Source of the DNA: Clostridiales bacterium
GTDB lineage: Bacteria; Bacillota; Clostridia; Peptostreptococcales; Anaerovoracaceae
Reading direction: 5' to 3'
DNA: 64,000 nucleotides
Assembly (NCBI GenBank): GCA_015058215.1
Contig: SVCU01000002.1
Span: forward strand, 111,501-175,500
Shown here: positions 31,909 to 40,838 of the stretch, in pieces
Position numbering within the stretch: the first letter of the stretch is position 1
Layout: every line of letters starts with the position of its first letter
Program-made: the position numbers and the translations under genes
The notes under the pieces: generated by a model
Database searches by the model: none
Seen by the model: the letters and a program-made list of their open reading frames with translations, nothing else
What the model was told of the DNA's origin: nothing

Positions 31909-33321
31909 TCAATTATAGTCGATGATGCTGATGCTGCAGGAGCTGATGGATGCGTTCTTCGGTACGGACATGCGGAAGGTTTTGGATTCTCCGGGGCCCA
32001 GACCTTCGCTGCCTACGGCATAGGTCCAGTCCGTATCCAGAACGGTGCCGGAATAATTCTTGAACTGCCCCTTGATCTCCACAAACTTGTAGGTCTTCTT
32101 GCCGTTGTTCTTCACGGTGCCGGTGCAGACCGTGTAACTGGAGTTATGGGTGACCTTCACATTGGAAAAGCTGAGAGCGGTGTAGATGGTCTCATAAGAG
32201 GAGCCGGAAGAGCCGGAGGAACCGGAAGAAGAGCCGGAGGAAGAACTGCTGACCTTCATGGTGCCGCCCGGACGGTAGACGAAACCGCTTTCGTCCACCA
32301 GGGTGCCGTCTTTCTTTGCCACCAGTTCTTCGTAGGTGAGAACGATGCCGTTTTCGTAATCCCAGGCGCGGATGTCGAAATCCCGCTCGGAGCCGCTGCT
32401 GTACCGGTAGGTGGCGGTGTCATCGGAAAGGATGATCTGAGCGATGGCCGTGCCGGACTCGCTGTAGCAGGTATAGGTGCCTTCCAGCTCTGCCTGCATA
32501 CGGGGAAGAGAACTGAAGGTGGCCCGGCTTGCCATTTCCGCAAGATGACCTACCAGGAAGCAGACACCGATGACCAGAACCAAAGCGGCGGCCAGGATGG
32601 GAAGCCGTTTTTTGAATTTCTGCAGGCGGACTTTGGCCGTTTCTTTGGCCTGCTGCTTTCGGATCTCAGCCTGCTGGCGCCGCTCTTCTTCCTGCTGAAG
32701 GCGCAGAGCCTCCTGCTGGCGGACGTTTTCGATCAGCTGGCTGCGGGTTTCCGCTTCTGCCAGCTTCAGCATCTGCTCTTTGGCATTGCCGCAGAAGGTG
32801 CAGCGGTCTTTTTCGGGAGGATTGAACCGGCCGCAGCCGCAAACCCAGCCGAAGGGATGCTCCTGAGGCTGGTAGCGAATGACCTTGCCGTAGGTGTACT
32901 GGATGGCCTGCAGGGCTTCTCCTTCTTCGCCGGCGGCTTCAAACTGCAGAAGGGTCAGTTGTTTTTCTTCCTTGCCGGGGTAGGTGAGGATGGTGCCGTC
33001 CGCGTAGCAGACCTGGTATTCTTCCAGAAGAAGTTTCCGGATCTCGCCGCTGGGCAGGAGCACCTGCAGGGTCTTGGAACGCTGGTTGGGGGCAATGTTC
33101 AGATCCTGGATCAGAAGCCGAAAGGATTCGGAGCCGCTGATCAGCACCGGGTCACCGAAGGCGTTATAGCCCCGGGCGGTGAACTTGACAGCGGTCAGAG
33201 TTCCGTAGCCCAGATTGGTGAAGGCGATGTAAGCAAGAGCCTGGGGACCGCTCGGCGTCACGGTGTTCTGGATGCCGGCGATGTGGGCATGGATATCGAT
33301 GGTTTGGGAAAGAGGTTTCAT
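31909..33321 (-). CDS. Zinc-ribbon membrane protein with C-terminal FxLYD-like domain
   Basis: 470 residues. Residues 1-150 form a beta-rich domain I do not recognise. WVCGCGRFNPPEKDRCTFCG (about 159-178) is a four-Cys zinc ribbon. A charged coiled coil (about 185-240) leads to one membrane segment (LPILAAALVLVIGVCFLV). The outer part has a domain at about 275-350, a Ser/Gly linker (SSSSSGSSSGSSGSSGSS) and a final 95-residue domain with VKVTHNSSYTVCTGTVKNNGKKTYKFVEIKGQF, typical of FxLYD. An inside zinc sensor and outside substrate domain are suggested. It follows the nitroreductase by 12 bases. Confidence 0.82.
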   Translation of the reverse strand: MKPLSQTIDIHAHIAGIQNTVTPSGPQALAYIAFTNLGYGTLTAVKFTARGYNAFGDPVLISGSESFRLLIQDLNIAPNQRSKTLQVLLPSGEIRKLLLEEYQVCYADGTILTYPGKEEKQLTLLQFEAAGEEGEALQAIQYTYGKVIRYQPQEHPFGWVCGCGRFNPPEKDRCTFCGNAKEQMLKLAEAETRSQLIENVRQQEALRLQQEEERRQQAEIRKQQAKETAKVRLQKFKKRLPILAAALVLVIGVCFLVGHLAEMASRATFSSLPRMQAELEGTYTCYSESGTAIAQIILSDDTATYRYSSGSERDFDIRAWDYENGIVLTYEELVAKKDGTLVDESGFVYRPGGTMKVSSSSSGSSSGSSGSSGSSYETIYTALSFSNVKVTHNSSYTVCTGTVKNNGKKTYKFVEIKGQFKNYSGTVLDTDWTYAVGSEGLGPGESKTFRMSVPKNASISSCSISIIDYN

Positions 33322-33333
33322 GAGAAAATCCTT

Positions 33334-33855
33334 TTAGTCTGCGTAAATGATGTAGTTTTCCTTGCGGGGCTTGGGCTCGGCGGCGGGGCCGGCGGCATAG
33401 CCCAGGATGCAGTTGCCGATGCCTTCGTAGCCTTCGGGAACGCCCCATTTCTGCATCAGCTCCTTGCCTTCGGGAGAGGCGAATACCTGACGGGCGCGGT
33501 GGATCCAGCAGGAGGCCACACCGACGGCGTGGGCGGCGTTCAGCAGGTTGCCCATGACCAGACTGCCGTCTTCCACCCAGGTGCTGCGCTGGGGATCGGC
33601 GAAGACGATGACCACGCAGGGGGCACCGTAGAAGGGATCCTTATCGGCACCCATGACGGCGGCGTTCAGTTTGGAGAGATAAGCCAGAGTTTCGGGATCG
33701 CGGACCACCACCATGACGGGGTTCTGGGTGCCCATACCCGTGGGGGCGAAGGTGCCGGCTTCCAGAATGGCGGCGAGGTGTTCGTCTTTGACCTGCTGAC
33801 CGGTGAAGGCGCGGCAGCTGCGGCGGGTTTTCAGATCCAGTAAGGTTTCTTTCAT
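33334..33855 (-). CDS. Nitroreductase-family protein
   Basis: 173 residues, an FMN-dependent nitroreductase fold: RRSCRAFTGQQVKDEHLAAILEAGTFAPTGMGTQN at the start, DGSLVMGNLLNAAHAVGVASCWI in the core and IGNCILGYAAGP near the end, all in the usual positions. Likely NAD(P)H-linked reduction of quinones or nitro compounds; the natural substrate is unknown. ATG preceded by AAAGGAG. Confidence 0.92.
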   Translation of the reverse strand: MKETLLDLKTRRSCRAFTGQQVKDEHLAAILEAGTFAPTGMGTQNPVMVVVRDPETLAYLSKLNAAVMGADKDPFYGAPCVVIVFADPQRSTWVEDGSLVMGNLLNAAHAVGVASCWIHRARQVFASPEGKELMQKWGVPEGYEGIGNCILGYAAGPAAEPKPRKENYIIYAD

Positions 33856-33940
33856 GGGAAAAACTCCTTTCGTGTATGAATGGGTAGAGAAACGGGGCGG
33901 AGAAACCTACGCCCCGGATGATTCCAATGGATATATACCC

Positions 33941-35323
33941 TTATTTGTCCCGCAAAAACAGGACCGCTTCTTTTACGCTCTGCAGAGGTACCAGGCGGAC
34001 ACCGGCGGGTACGTCGGTGAGGCGGTCTGCGTTCTTCCGGGGCAGCAGGATGGTGGTAAAGCCCAGGCGGGCGGCTTCCTTCACCAGCTTGTCCGCGTTC
34101 TGCACGGAGCGCAGATCGCCGGTGAGGCCGATCTCGCCGAAGGCGATGGTCTGGGAACCGCAGGGGATGCCCTTGTAGCTGGAATAGATGGCCAGAGCGG
34201 CGGCCAGGTCGGCGGAGGTGCCTTCCAGGCGGAGACCGCCGGCCACGTTCAGGTAGACATCCTGGCTGGCCAGGGAAAGGCCGGCCTTCCGCTCCAGAAC
34301 GGCCAGGATCATATTCAGACGGGAGTTATCAAAGCCCAGGGAGGTGCGGCGGGGGAAACTCATGTTGGAGGCCGCCGTCAGGGCCTGGATCTCCAGCAGC
34401 AGGGGGCGGGTTCCTTCGTAAATGGCGGTGGCACAGGCCCCTTCGCCGTTATCCTCCAGCCCTTCCAGGAAGCTCTTGGACAGGTTTTCCACGGGCAGCA
34501 GACCTTCTTCTTCCATCTGGAAGGCACCGATCTCGCTGGTGGTGCCGAAACGGTTCTTATAGGAGCGCAGGATGCGAAGCTCCTGGTTGCGCTCGCCGGT
34601 GAAGTTCAGCACGGTGTCCACCAGATGCTCCATGATCTTGGGGCCGGCCAAGTCACCGGATTTGTTCACGTGGGCCACGATGAACACGGGGATGGCCCGG
34701 CCTTTGCCCAGCTGCATCAGAAGGTTGGTGCAGGCCCGCACCTGGGAAACGGTGCCGGGGGCAGCATCCAGTTCGGCGGTGTACATGGTCTGGATGGAGT
34801 CGATGATCAGGAAGGCGGGCTTCAGCTCTTTGGAAACGTCCAGGACCCGGTCCAGGTCGGTTTCGGCCAGCAGGTACAGAGTTTCGGGCAGGGAAGCACA
34901 GACCCGGTCTGCCCGCATCTTGATCTGTTCTTCCGATTCTTCGCCGGAAACATAGAGCACGGTGCCCCGGGTTTTGGCCATGTTGGCGGCAGCCTGGATG
35001 ATCAGGGTGGATTTGCCGATGCCCGGCTCGCCGGAGATCAGGGTCAGGGAACCGGGGACGAGGCCGCCGCCCAGCACTCTGTCCAGCTCGGTGATGCCGG
35101 TGGAAAGGCGCTTGTGTTCACCGGATTCCACCTGGGTCAGGGGAATGGGGCGGGAGGTTCTGCCGGCGGCAGCTTCCCGGCTCCGGCCGGCATCCTTGAC
35201 GGGGTCCTGTACTTTCTCTTCCACGAAGGAGTTCCAGGCACCGCAGACGCACTGGCCCATCCATTTGGCGCTTTCATAGCCGCACTGCTGGCAGACGAAA
35301 ACGGTTTTTCCTTTCTTAGCCAT
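33941..35323 (-). CDS. radA: DNA repair protein RadA
   Basis: 460 residues. Zinc finger C11-x2-C14 ... C25-x-C27, RecA-like core with Walker A GEPGIGKST, Walker B AFLIIDSIQTMY, the RadA-specific SYKNRFGTTSEIGAF, and a Lon-protease-like C-terminal domain (PRRTSLGFDNSRLNMILAVLERKAGLSL ... AFGEIGLTGDLR). It promotes branch migration in recombination. ATG 35323 has AAAGGAA just upstream; an in-frame ATG at 35362 sits in the hairpin element and is rejected. Confidence 0.96.
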   Translation of the reverse strand: MAKKGKTVFVCQQCGYESAKWMGQCVCGAWNSFVEEKVQDPVKDAGRSREAAAGRTSRPIPLTQVESGEHKRLSTGITELDRVLGGGLVPGSLTLISGEPGIGKSTLIIQAAANMAKTRGTVLYVSGEESEEQIKMRADRVCASLPETLYLLAETDLDRVLDVSKELKPAFLIIDSIQTMYTAELDAAPGTVSQVRACTNLLMQLGKGRAIPVFIVAHVNKSGDLAGPKIMEHLVDTVLNFTGERNQELRILRSYKNRFGTTSEIGAFQMEEEGLLPVENLSKSFLEGLEDNGEGACATAIYEGTRPLLLEIQALTAASNMSFPRRTSLGFDNSRLNMILAVLERKAGLSLASQDVYLNVAGGLRLEGTSADLAAALAIYSSYKGIPCGSQTIAFGEIGLTGDLRSVQNADKLVKEAARLGFTTILLPRKNADRLTDVPAGVRLVPLQSVKEAVLFLRDK

Positions 35324-35342
35324 AAGGGATTCCTTTCTGAAG

Positions 35343-35402
35343 GGCGCGGCCGGATTCTGCACCTGGCCGCGCCGGGGATCGGTGCCCGGGCCCGGAGGGC
35401 CC
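35343..35402 (-). repeat. 13-nt-loop hairpin element copy 5 with companion hairpin
   Basis: GGCGCGGCC/GGCCGCGCC (35343-35351, 35365-35373) with loop AGGTGCAGAATCC on the minus strand, identical to copy 1 although the stem differs. The companion hairpin GGGCCC-TCC-GGGCCC (35388-35402) shares the TCC loop of copies 1 and 2. It lies between the sensor kinase and radA. Confidence 0.78.
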
Positions 35403-35407
35403 TTGCA

Positions 35408-36820
35408 TCAGCCTTTGTGTTTCAGGGAGAACCAGAAGGTACTGCCCTGTCCCACGGTGCTTTCGGCACCATAGGAGGCACCGTGAAGCACGAAAATTTC
35501 TTTTGTGATGGCCAGACCCAGACCGGAACCGCCGGAAGCGCGGCCGGACTGACTGCTGGCTCTGTAATACCGTTCCCAGATGTGGGAAAGTTCTTCTGTG
35601 GGGATGCCGATGCCCCGGTCCTGCACTTCGCAGCGGACCCCGTTCGCATCGGAACAGAGGCGCAGGGTGACCGCCTTGTTGTCGCCGCTGTAGCGGACGG
35701 CATTGGTCAGCAGATTGGAAAGTACCTGGCGGATGCGGCCGTAGTCGCCCCAAACGGTGAAGTCCTCCCCTTCGGTCTCCAGAGAAATGCGGAAACCGTC
35801 CTGCTCCTGCAGCAGTTCAAAGGGGCGCAGGGCGCTGACGGCGGCCTCCTTCAGGTCGAAAGAGCCCCATTCCAGAGCCGTATTGCCGGACTGCATTTTG
35901 GACAGGGTGAGAAGGTCGCTGACCAGCAGGTTCAGCCGGTCGGCTTCGTCGATGATCACGTTCAGATGCTCTTCCCGCTTTACGGGATTGTTGCCAGAGA
36001 GGTCGCGCACCATCTCTGCGTAGGATTTGATCATGGTCAGAGGGGTGCGGAGGTCGTGGGAAACGTTGGCCAGCAGGTCCTTCTTCAGCTCGTCGGTGCG
36101 GGCCAGCTCCCGGGAGGTGTGGGTCAGGGTGTCCGCCAGCTGGGCCACCTCGCTGTAGCCGGAGCCTTCAAAGGTGACACCGTACTTCCCCTTGGCCAGC
36201 TGCCCGGCGGTGCGGGTGATGCGGGTCAGGGGGTCGCTGAGACGGGTGGACAGCACGAAGGCGATGAGGAAGGCCACCGCCAGCGAAATGAAGGTGACGA
36301 TGATCAGCTGGTCCCGCAGAATCTCGATGGTGGATTCCACGGGAGACAGGGGGGCGAAAATGGAGAGGTACACCTTGCCCAGGTTGGAATCGTGGATCAG
36401 GCGGCCGTAAACCAGCGTGTCGATGCCGTGACGGGTCTGAACGGTGTAGGAAACGCTGCCGCCGGGGCTGGCTTCCAGCAGGGTGCGGATCTGTGCCAGA
36501 TCGGAGACGGAGGCGAAGGTGGAGGGGCGGGGAGAGGTGTCGGAGGTGGTGTAGATCAGAAGGCCCCCCTCCGTTTCCAGGTGGATGTACATATCGGTTT
36601 TATAGGAGAATTCCTGCAGCTTGCTCAGGTCCAGATCGCCGTATTCCTGTACGATGGAATCGGCGGCCTGGATGACTTCCCGGGTCTTCATGGCCTCGTA
36701 ATAGTTTTGCAGGAACAGGACCTGCAGAGTCCAGAGCAGCAGCATAAGGCTGCCGGCGAAGAGCAGGAAGCTGAGCATCAGGCGGAAGCGCAGGCTTCTG
36801 GGCTTCGGGTATTTCTTCAC
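35408..36820 (-). CDS. Sensor histidine kinase of an OmpR-type two-component system
   Basis: 470 residues. Membrane segment about 12-35, extracytoplasmic sensor domain about 36-165, second membrane segment about 170-190, HAMP, then HisKA with LLANVSHDLRTPLTMIKSY and HATPase_c with N-box VLSNLLTNAVRYS, DRGIGIP and GSGLGLAITKEI. It pairs with the response regulator encoded 11 bases upstream. The stimulus is unknown; the fold of the sensor domain is not recognised. Confidence 0.94.
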   Translation of the reverse strand: MKKYPKPRSLRFRLMLSFLLFAGSLMLLLWTLQVLFLQNYYEAMKTREVIQAADSIVQEYGDLDLSKLQEFSYKTDMYIHLETEGGLLIYTTSDTSPRPSTFASVSDLAQIRTLLEASPGGSVSYTVQTRHGIDTLVYGRLIHDSNLGKVYLSIFAPLSPVESTIEILRDQLIIVTFISLAVAFLIAFVLSTRLSDPLTRITRTAGQLAKGKYGVTFEGSGYSEVAQLADTLTHTSRELARTDELKKDLLANVSHDLRTPLTMIKSYAEMVRDLSGNNPVKREEHLNVIIDEADRLNLLVSDLLTLSKMQSGNTALEWGSFDLKEAAVSALRPFELLQEQDGFRISLETEGEDFTVWGDYGRIRQVLSNLLTNAVRYSGDNKAVTLRLCSDANGVRCEVQDRGIGIPTEELSHIWERYYRASSQSGRASGGSGLGLAITKEIFVLHGASYGAESTVGQGSTFWFSLKHKG

Positions 36821-36831
36821 GGACGGCGGAC

Positions 36832-37500
36832 CTACCCTTCGAATTTATAGCCCACGCCCCGCAGGGTGACGATCTTATCCCGGTAGGGGCCCAGGTTGTT
36901 GCGCAGGTTCTTGATGTGGGTGTCGATGGTGCGGTCGTCCCCGAAGAAATCGTAGCCCCAGACATCGGCCAGCAGCCGGTCGCGGGACAGGGCGATGTTG
37001 CGGTTCTGCACCAGGTAGAACAGCAGATCGTATTCCTTGGGAGTCAGATCCGCTTTCTTTCCGTCGATGGTGACGGAGCGGGCGGCCATGTTGATTTCCA
37101 GACCGTCGAAAACCAGGGGGGCAGCGGCTTCCCGGCTGCCGGCCCGGCGGTTCAGAACGGCGTTGATGCGGGCCATCAGCTCCTTGGGGCTGAAGGGCTT
37201 CACCACGTAATCGTCGATGCCCAGATCGAAACCGTAGAGTTTATCGTATTCTTCGCCCCGGGCGGAGAGCATGATGATGGAAATATCCTTCAGTTTGCGG
37301 ATCTCCTTGCAGGCGGTGTAGCCGTCCAGACGGGGCATCATGATATCCATGACGATCAGATCGAAATCCTTTTCTTTGCACAGGTTCAGGGCTTCCATGC
37401 CGTCGGCGGCTTCCTCCACCTGATAGCCGTTGAATTCCGCGTATTCGCGAATGACCTGACGGATCTTCTGCTCGTCGTCAGCGATCAAAATTCGGTACAT
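36832..37500 (-). CDS. OmpR/PhoB-family response regulator
   Basis: 222 residues. Receiver domain with IADDE, phospho-acceptor D52 in IVMDIMMPRLDGY and DDYVVKPFSPKEL, then a winged-helix output domain (DLTPKEYDLLFYLVQNRNIALSRDRLLADVWGYDFFGDDRTIDTHIKNLRNNLG ... TLRGVGYKFE). It heads the two-gene operon with the kinase. GGAGAC precedes the ATG. Confidence 0.95.
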   Translation of the reverse strand: MYRILIADDEQKIRQVIREYAEFNGYQVEEAADGMEALNLCKEKDFDLIVMDIMMPRLDGYTACKEIRKLKDISIIMLSARGEEYDKLYGFDLGIDDYVVKPFSPKELMARINAVLNRRAGSREAAAPLVFDGLEINMAARSVTIDGKKADLTPKEYDLLFYLVQNRNIALSRDRLLADVWGYDFFGDDRTIDTHIKNLRNNLGPYRDKIVTLRGVGYKFEG

Positions 37501-37517
37501 AACAGTCTCCTTTTCGG

Positions 37518-37546
37518 CGGCCGGCGAATGGGGGATCTGCCGGCCG
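37518..37546 (-). repeat. 13-nt-loop hairpin element copy 6
   Basis: CGGCCGGC/GCCGGCCG (8 bp) encloses, on the minus strand, the 13-nt loop AGATCCCCCATTC. It lies in the leader of the response regulator gene. Confidence 0.7.
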
Positions 37547-37735
37547 TATTCCTGTAAGCTTCACAGGTTCTTACTGTTCACTTTACAAATCTAAAGTACA
37601 ATTTTTCTGTGTTGAAAAGGTGATTTTCCTGTGGAGAATCTTCAAAAACAGCATACCACAAGCCGGGGCGTCAGTCCAGCCTGTTTCAGCGGGCCGGGAG
37701 GGTTGAAAATTCACCCTTTCCGCACATTGCGGAAC

Positions 37736-37764
37736 TTGACAGAAGGCCAAAAAATCGGTACACT
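37736..37764 (+). promoter_or_regulatory. Promoter of the PIN/TRAM gene
   Basis: TTGACA, 17 bases, TACACT. In the gap 37501-37891 I see only hairpin copy 6, this promoter and a leader of about 120 bases with no clear structure. Confidence 0.83.
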
Positions 37765-37891
37765 ATCTGCAGGGTGGGTCGGTAGGCCTTATTTTGTGTT
37801 CCCTGAAAACGGGAACCGGAATTCCCGCCCGGCAGGAAAGGGCCTGTCAAAGGCATACCGCATCTATGCAAAGCAAAATTGGGAGACTGAG

Positions 37892-38986
37892 ATGATTAAA
37901 AAAGTATTGCGCGTAATTTTTTCGATCTGCGGGGGCTTATTGGGGTATGCCCTGTCCGTTCTGATCATGCTGCTGGTCGAAAAGACCGCACTGAAGGATT
38001 TCATACCGCCTTCGGAGAGCCTGGAAGTCTGGCTGGCCGTCATCTGTGCCCTGCTGGGTACGGTGGGCTTCTTCTTCCTGTCGCCTTCCCTGCTTCGCGG
38101 CGGTGAGAATGCGGCAAAAGAAATCGAGGACGACCTGCGGAAGGTATCCGCACCGGATTTCCTTTCCGGCACCGTCGGCCTGATCGTAGGCCTGATTCTG
38201 GCCTTCCTCATCAGCCAACTCTACGGGAACCTGCATCCCTACCTGAGCCTGGCCTTCTCCGCCCTGACCTATGTATTCTTAGGATATCTGGGCGTGCGGA
38301 TCTCCACCAAGCGCACCGCAGACCTGCTGAAAGCCATCGGTGAAAACCTGCGCACCTCCCGGGAGGGCCGCGGCAAGAAAGAGGCCCTGCTGGCCCCCAA
38401 GATCCTGGATACCAGCGTCATCATCGACGGCCGCATTGCGGACATCATGCGCACCGGGTTCATTGAAGGCAAGATCGTCATCCCCGAATTCGTGCTGGTG
38501 GAGCTGCGGCACATCGCCGATTCTTCCGACGCACTGAAGCGGAACCGGGGCAGACGCGGTCTGGATATCCTGAACCGCATCCAGAACGATTACGGCATCG
38601 AAATCTACAATACCGATAAAGAAAAGGCGCTGGCCGATATCCCGGAAGTGGATGTCAAACTGCTGAAGCTGGCGCAGATCATGAACGGCAAAGTGGTCAC
38701 CAACGACTACAACCTGAACAAGGTGGCCGCCATCAAAGGCGTGGAAGTGCTCAACATCAACGAACTGGCCAACACCCTGAAACCGGTGGTGCTGCCCGGC
38801 GAGCAGATGCAGGTCTTCCTGGTGAAGGAAGGCAAGGAACACGGCCAGGCCGTGGCCTATCTGGACGACGGTACCATGATCGTGGTGGACGACAGCAAGA
38901 AGCGCATCGGTGAAACCATTTCCATCGTGGTCACCAGCGTACTGCAGACCTCTGCCGGCCGCATGATTTTCGGGAAACCCCTCTAA
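37892..38986 (+). CDS. PIN/TRAM-domain membrane protein (YacL-like)
   Basis: 364 residues. Four membrane segments in the first 140 residues, then a PIN-domain RNase fold with acidic residues in LDTSVIIDGRIADIM, EFVLVELRHIADSSD and VVTNDYNLNKVA, and a C-terminal TRAM domain (GKEHGQAVAYLDDGTMIVVDDSKKRIGETISIVVTSVLQTSAGRMIF). Such proteins are widespread in Bacillota, often before ispD, as here. RNase activity is predicted, not shown. ATG 37892 follows GGGAG; the open frame extends further but lacks a ribosome binding site. Confidence 0.92.
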   Translation: MIKKVLRVIFSICGGLLGYALSVLIMLLVEKTALKDFIPPSESLEVWLAVICALLGTVGFFFLSPSLLRGGENAAKEIEDDLRKVSAPDFLSGTVGLIVGLILAFLISQLYGNLHPYLSLAFSALTYVFLGYLGVRISTKRTADLLKAIGENLRTSREGRGKKEALLAPKILDTSVIIDGRIADIMRTGFIEGKIVIPEFVLVELRHIADSSDALKRNRGRRGLDILNRIQNDYGIEIYNTDKEKALADIPEVDVKLLKLAQIMNGKVVTNDYNLNKVAAIKGVEVLNINELANTLKPVVLPGEQMQVFLVKEGKEHGQAVAYLDDGTMIVVDDSKKRIGETISIVVTSVLQTSAGRMIFGKPL

Positions 38987-39043
38987 ACAGCAAAAATCGC
39001 TGCAAATGCCGCAGCAAAAAATACACCCTACAAGGAGACCTGT

Positions 39044-40822
39044 ATGTACCAGGGCAGACGAGTGGCCGTACTCATCGTGGCAGCCGGAAAGGGCAGCCGC
39101 ATGGGGGATGGCCCTGCAAAACAGTATAGAGAGATCGCGGGCGCACCCGTTCTGGAACGGACCCTCCGCGCATTTTCTTCCCATCCTTTCATTGACGACA
39201 TCTGCATCGTTGTCAACAAAGAAGGACGGGAGTTTTGCAATGTGCTGGTTCCCAAGGCCGGAAACGGCAAGGTACGCGGTCTGGTCTCCGGCGGCGAGAC
39301 CCGTCAGGAGTCCGTCCGCAACGGTCTGAAAGCCCTGGAGATCCTTCGGGAAGAAGGCCTTCTGGGCGAGGAAGAAACCGCAAAGAAGGGCAAAAAGGCC
39401 GAAAAGGAAGCGCCGGACCTGGTGCTGATCCAGGACGGAGCCCGGCCCTTCGCCACCAAGGACCTGATCGATCGGGTGCTGGAAGGCACCCTGCGCACCG
39501 GCGCAGCGGTCCCCGTGACCCCGGTGAAAGATACCATCAAATACGGCGACGGCAGACTGGTGAAAGAGACCCTTCCCCGGGAAAAACTGTTCGCCGCCCA
39601 GACCCCGCAGGGGTTTGAACGCCTGCGCCTTTCCGCCGCCATGGAAAAGGCCAGAAAAAAGAATTTCGCCGCCACCGACGACGCTTCCTTCGTGGAAAAG
39701 TACGGCCGCAAGGTCTGCATGGTGCGGGGCGATTACCGCAACATCAAGATCACCACGGCGGAAGACCTGCCTCTGGCAGAGTACATCGCCGCCGATCTGG
39801 ACCGCTGGCAGGAGGAAATGGCCCCGCTGCTTCTGAAAGCCGACTTTGTGGAGGCGGAGCACGAAACGGTGGAAACCCTTCCTGCGGAAGACCCCGGCAT
39901 CATCCACATGCCCGGCCCTCTCCATGAGGCGCTGACGGGCGAAGACGTGGAGCCGGAAGGTCTCTTTGTCAAACCGGAAGTTCCTGCAGACGAACCTGCA
40001 GAACCCATACAGAAAGAAGAACCGAACCCTGCGGAACCGGGGGCTCTGCGACCTAGAGCGGGAACCGGTTTCGATGTCCATGTTCTGGTGCCCGACCGGC
40101 CCCTGATCCTGGGCGGCGTGCAGGTTCCCTACGAAAAAGGCCTTCTGGGCCATTCCGATGCGGACGTGCTCACCCATGCAGCCATGGACGCCCTTCTGGG
40201 GGCCGCCGGCATGGGGGACATCGGAAAGCATTTCCCCGACACGGACCCCGCCTTCAAAGGGGCCGACAGCATCGTGCTGCTGCGGTACGTGGCAAAGCTG
40301 CTGCAGCGGAACGGCTTCGCCGTCAGCAACCTGGATGTGACTCTGATCGCACAGGCACCCAAGGTGGCGCCTTATACGGCGAAGATGCGCCGCAACCTGG
40401 CTCTGGCCCTGCAGATCCCGGAAGACCGGGTCAATGTGAAGGCCACCACCACGGAACGCCTGGGCTACTGCGGCCGGGGCGAAGGCATGGCCGCACAGGC
40501 CACCGCCATTTTGCTGCAGGGCGAACAGGAAATCCTCTGGGAAGAACCGGCTTTTGAAGAAGCACCGGCTCCTGCCCCGATGGCAGAACCCGTCCTCAAA
40601 GCAGAAGAACCCCTTCCGGCAGCGGAGGAAACCGCTCCCGTGACGGAAGAGCCCGCTCCCGTGCCCGAATTTGAACCGAAAAAACCGGCCTGCTTTAAAT
40701 GCCGCAAGGCAGAGGCCGTCCCGGAAAAGCCGAAGGACTTCCCGGAAGAGATCCTGGCCCCTGAGGTCAGAACCGATGCCGGAAGCACCGATACCGGCTG
40801 GATAGAACTGTTTACAGATTGA
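39044..40822 (+). CDS. ispDF: IspD-IspF fusion enzyme with acidic C-terminal tail
   Basis: 592 residues. Residues 1-245 are IspD (2-C-methylerythritol 4-phosphate cytidylyltransferase): [43 protein letters not shown] and TPQGF. A linker rich in Glu/Pro (about 246-335) leads to IspF (MECDP synthase, about 337-495): GTGFDVHVL with the DxH zinc ligands, [36 protein letters not shown] and [17 protein letters not shown] further 95 residues, Pro/Ala/Glu-rich with a CFKC pair, have no counterpart I know. It covers non-consecutive steps of the MEP isoprenoid pathway. An insertion [15 protein letters not shown] (about 108-122) is also unusual. Confidence 0.93.
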   Translation: MYQGRRVAVLIVAAGKGSRMGDGPAKQYREIAGAPVLERTLRAFSSHPFIDDICIVVNKEGREFCNVLVPKAGNGKVRGLVSGGETRQESVRNGLKALEILREEGLLGEEETAKKGKKAEKEAPDLVLIQDGARPFATKDLIDRVLEGTLRTGAAVPVTPVKDTIKYGDGRLVKETLPREKLFAAQTPQGFERLRLSAAMEKARKKNFAATDDASFVEKYGRKVCMVRGDYRNIKITTAEDLPLAEYIAADLDRWQEEMAPLLLKADFVEAEHETVETLPAEDPGIIHMPGPLHEALTGEDVEPEGLFVKPEVPADEPAEPIQKEEPNPAEPGALRPRAGTGFDVHVLVPDRPLILGGVQVPYEKGLLGHSDADVLTHAAMDALLGAAGMGDIGKHFPDTDPAFKGADSIVLLRYVAKLLQRNGFAVSNLDVTLIAQAPKVAPYTAKMRRNLALALQIPEDRVNVKATTTERLGYCGRGEGMAAQATAILLQGEQEILWEEPAFEEAPAPAPMAEPVLKAEEPLPAAEETAPVTEEPAPVPEFEPKKPACFKCRKAEAVPEKPKDFPEEILAPEVRTDAGSTDTGWIELFTD

Positions 40823-40838
40823 GAGGAAAATATACACC

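Noticed and set aside
33803..36850. A plus-strand open frame of about 1015 codons opposite radA and the kinase
   Set aside because: It crosses two genuine minus-strand genes and their intergenic hairpins and has typical shadow composition (Gly/His/Gln-rich).
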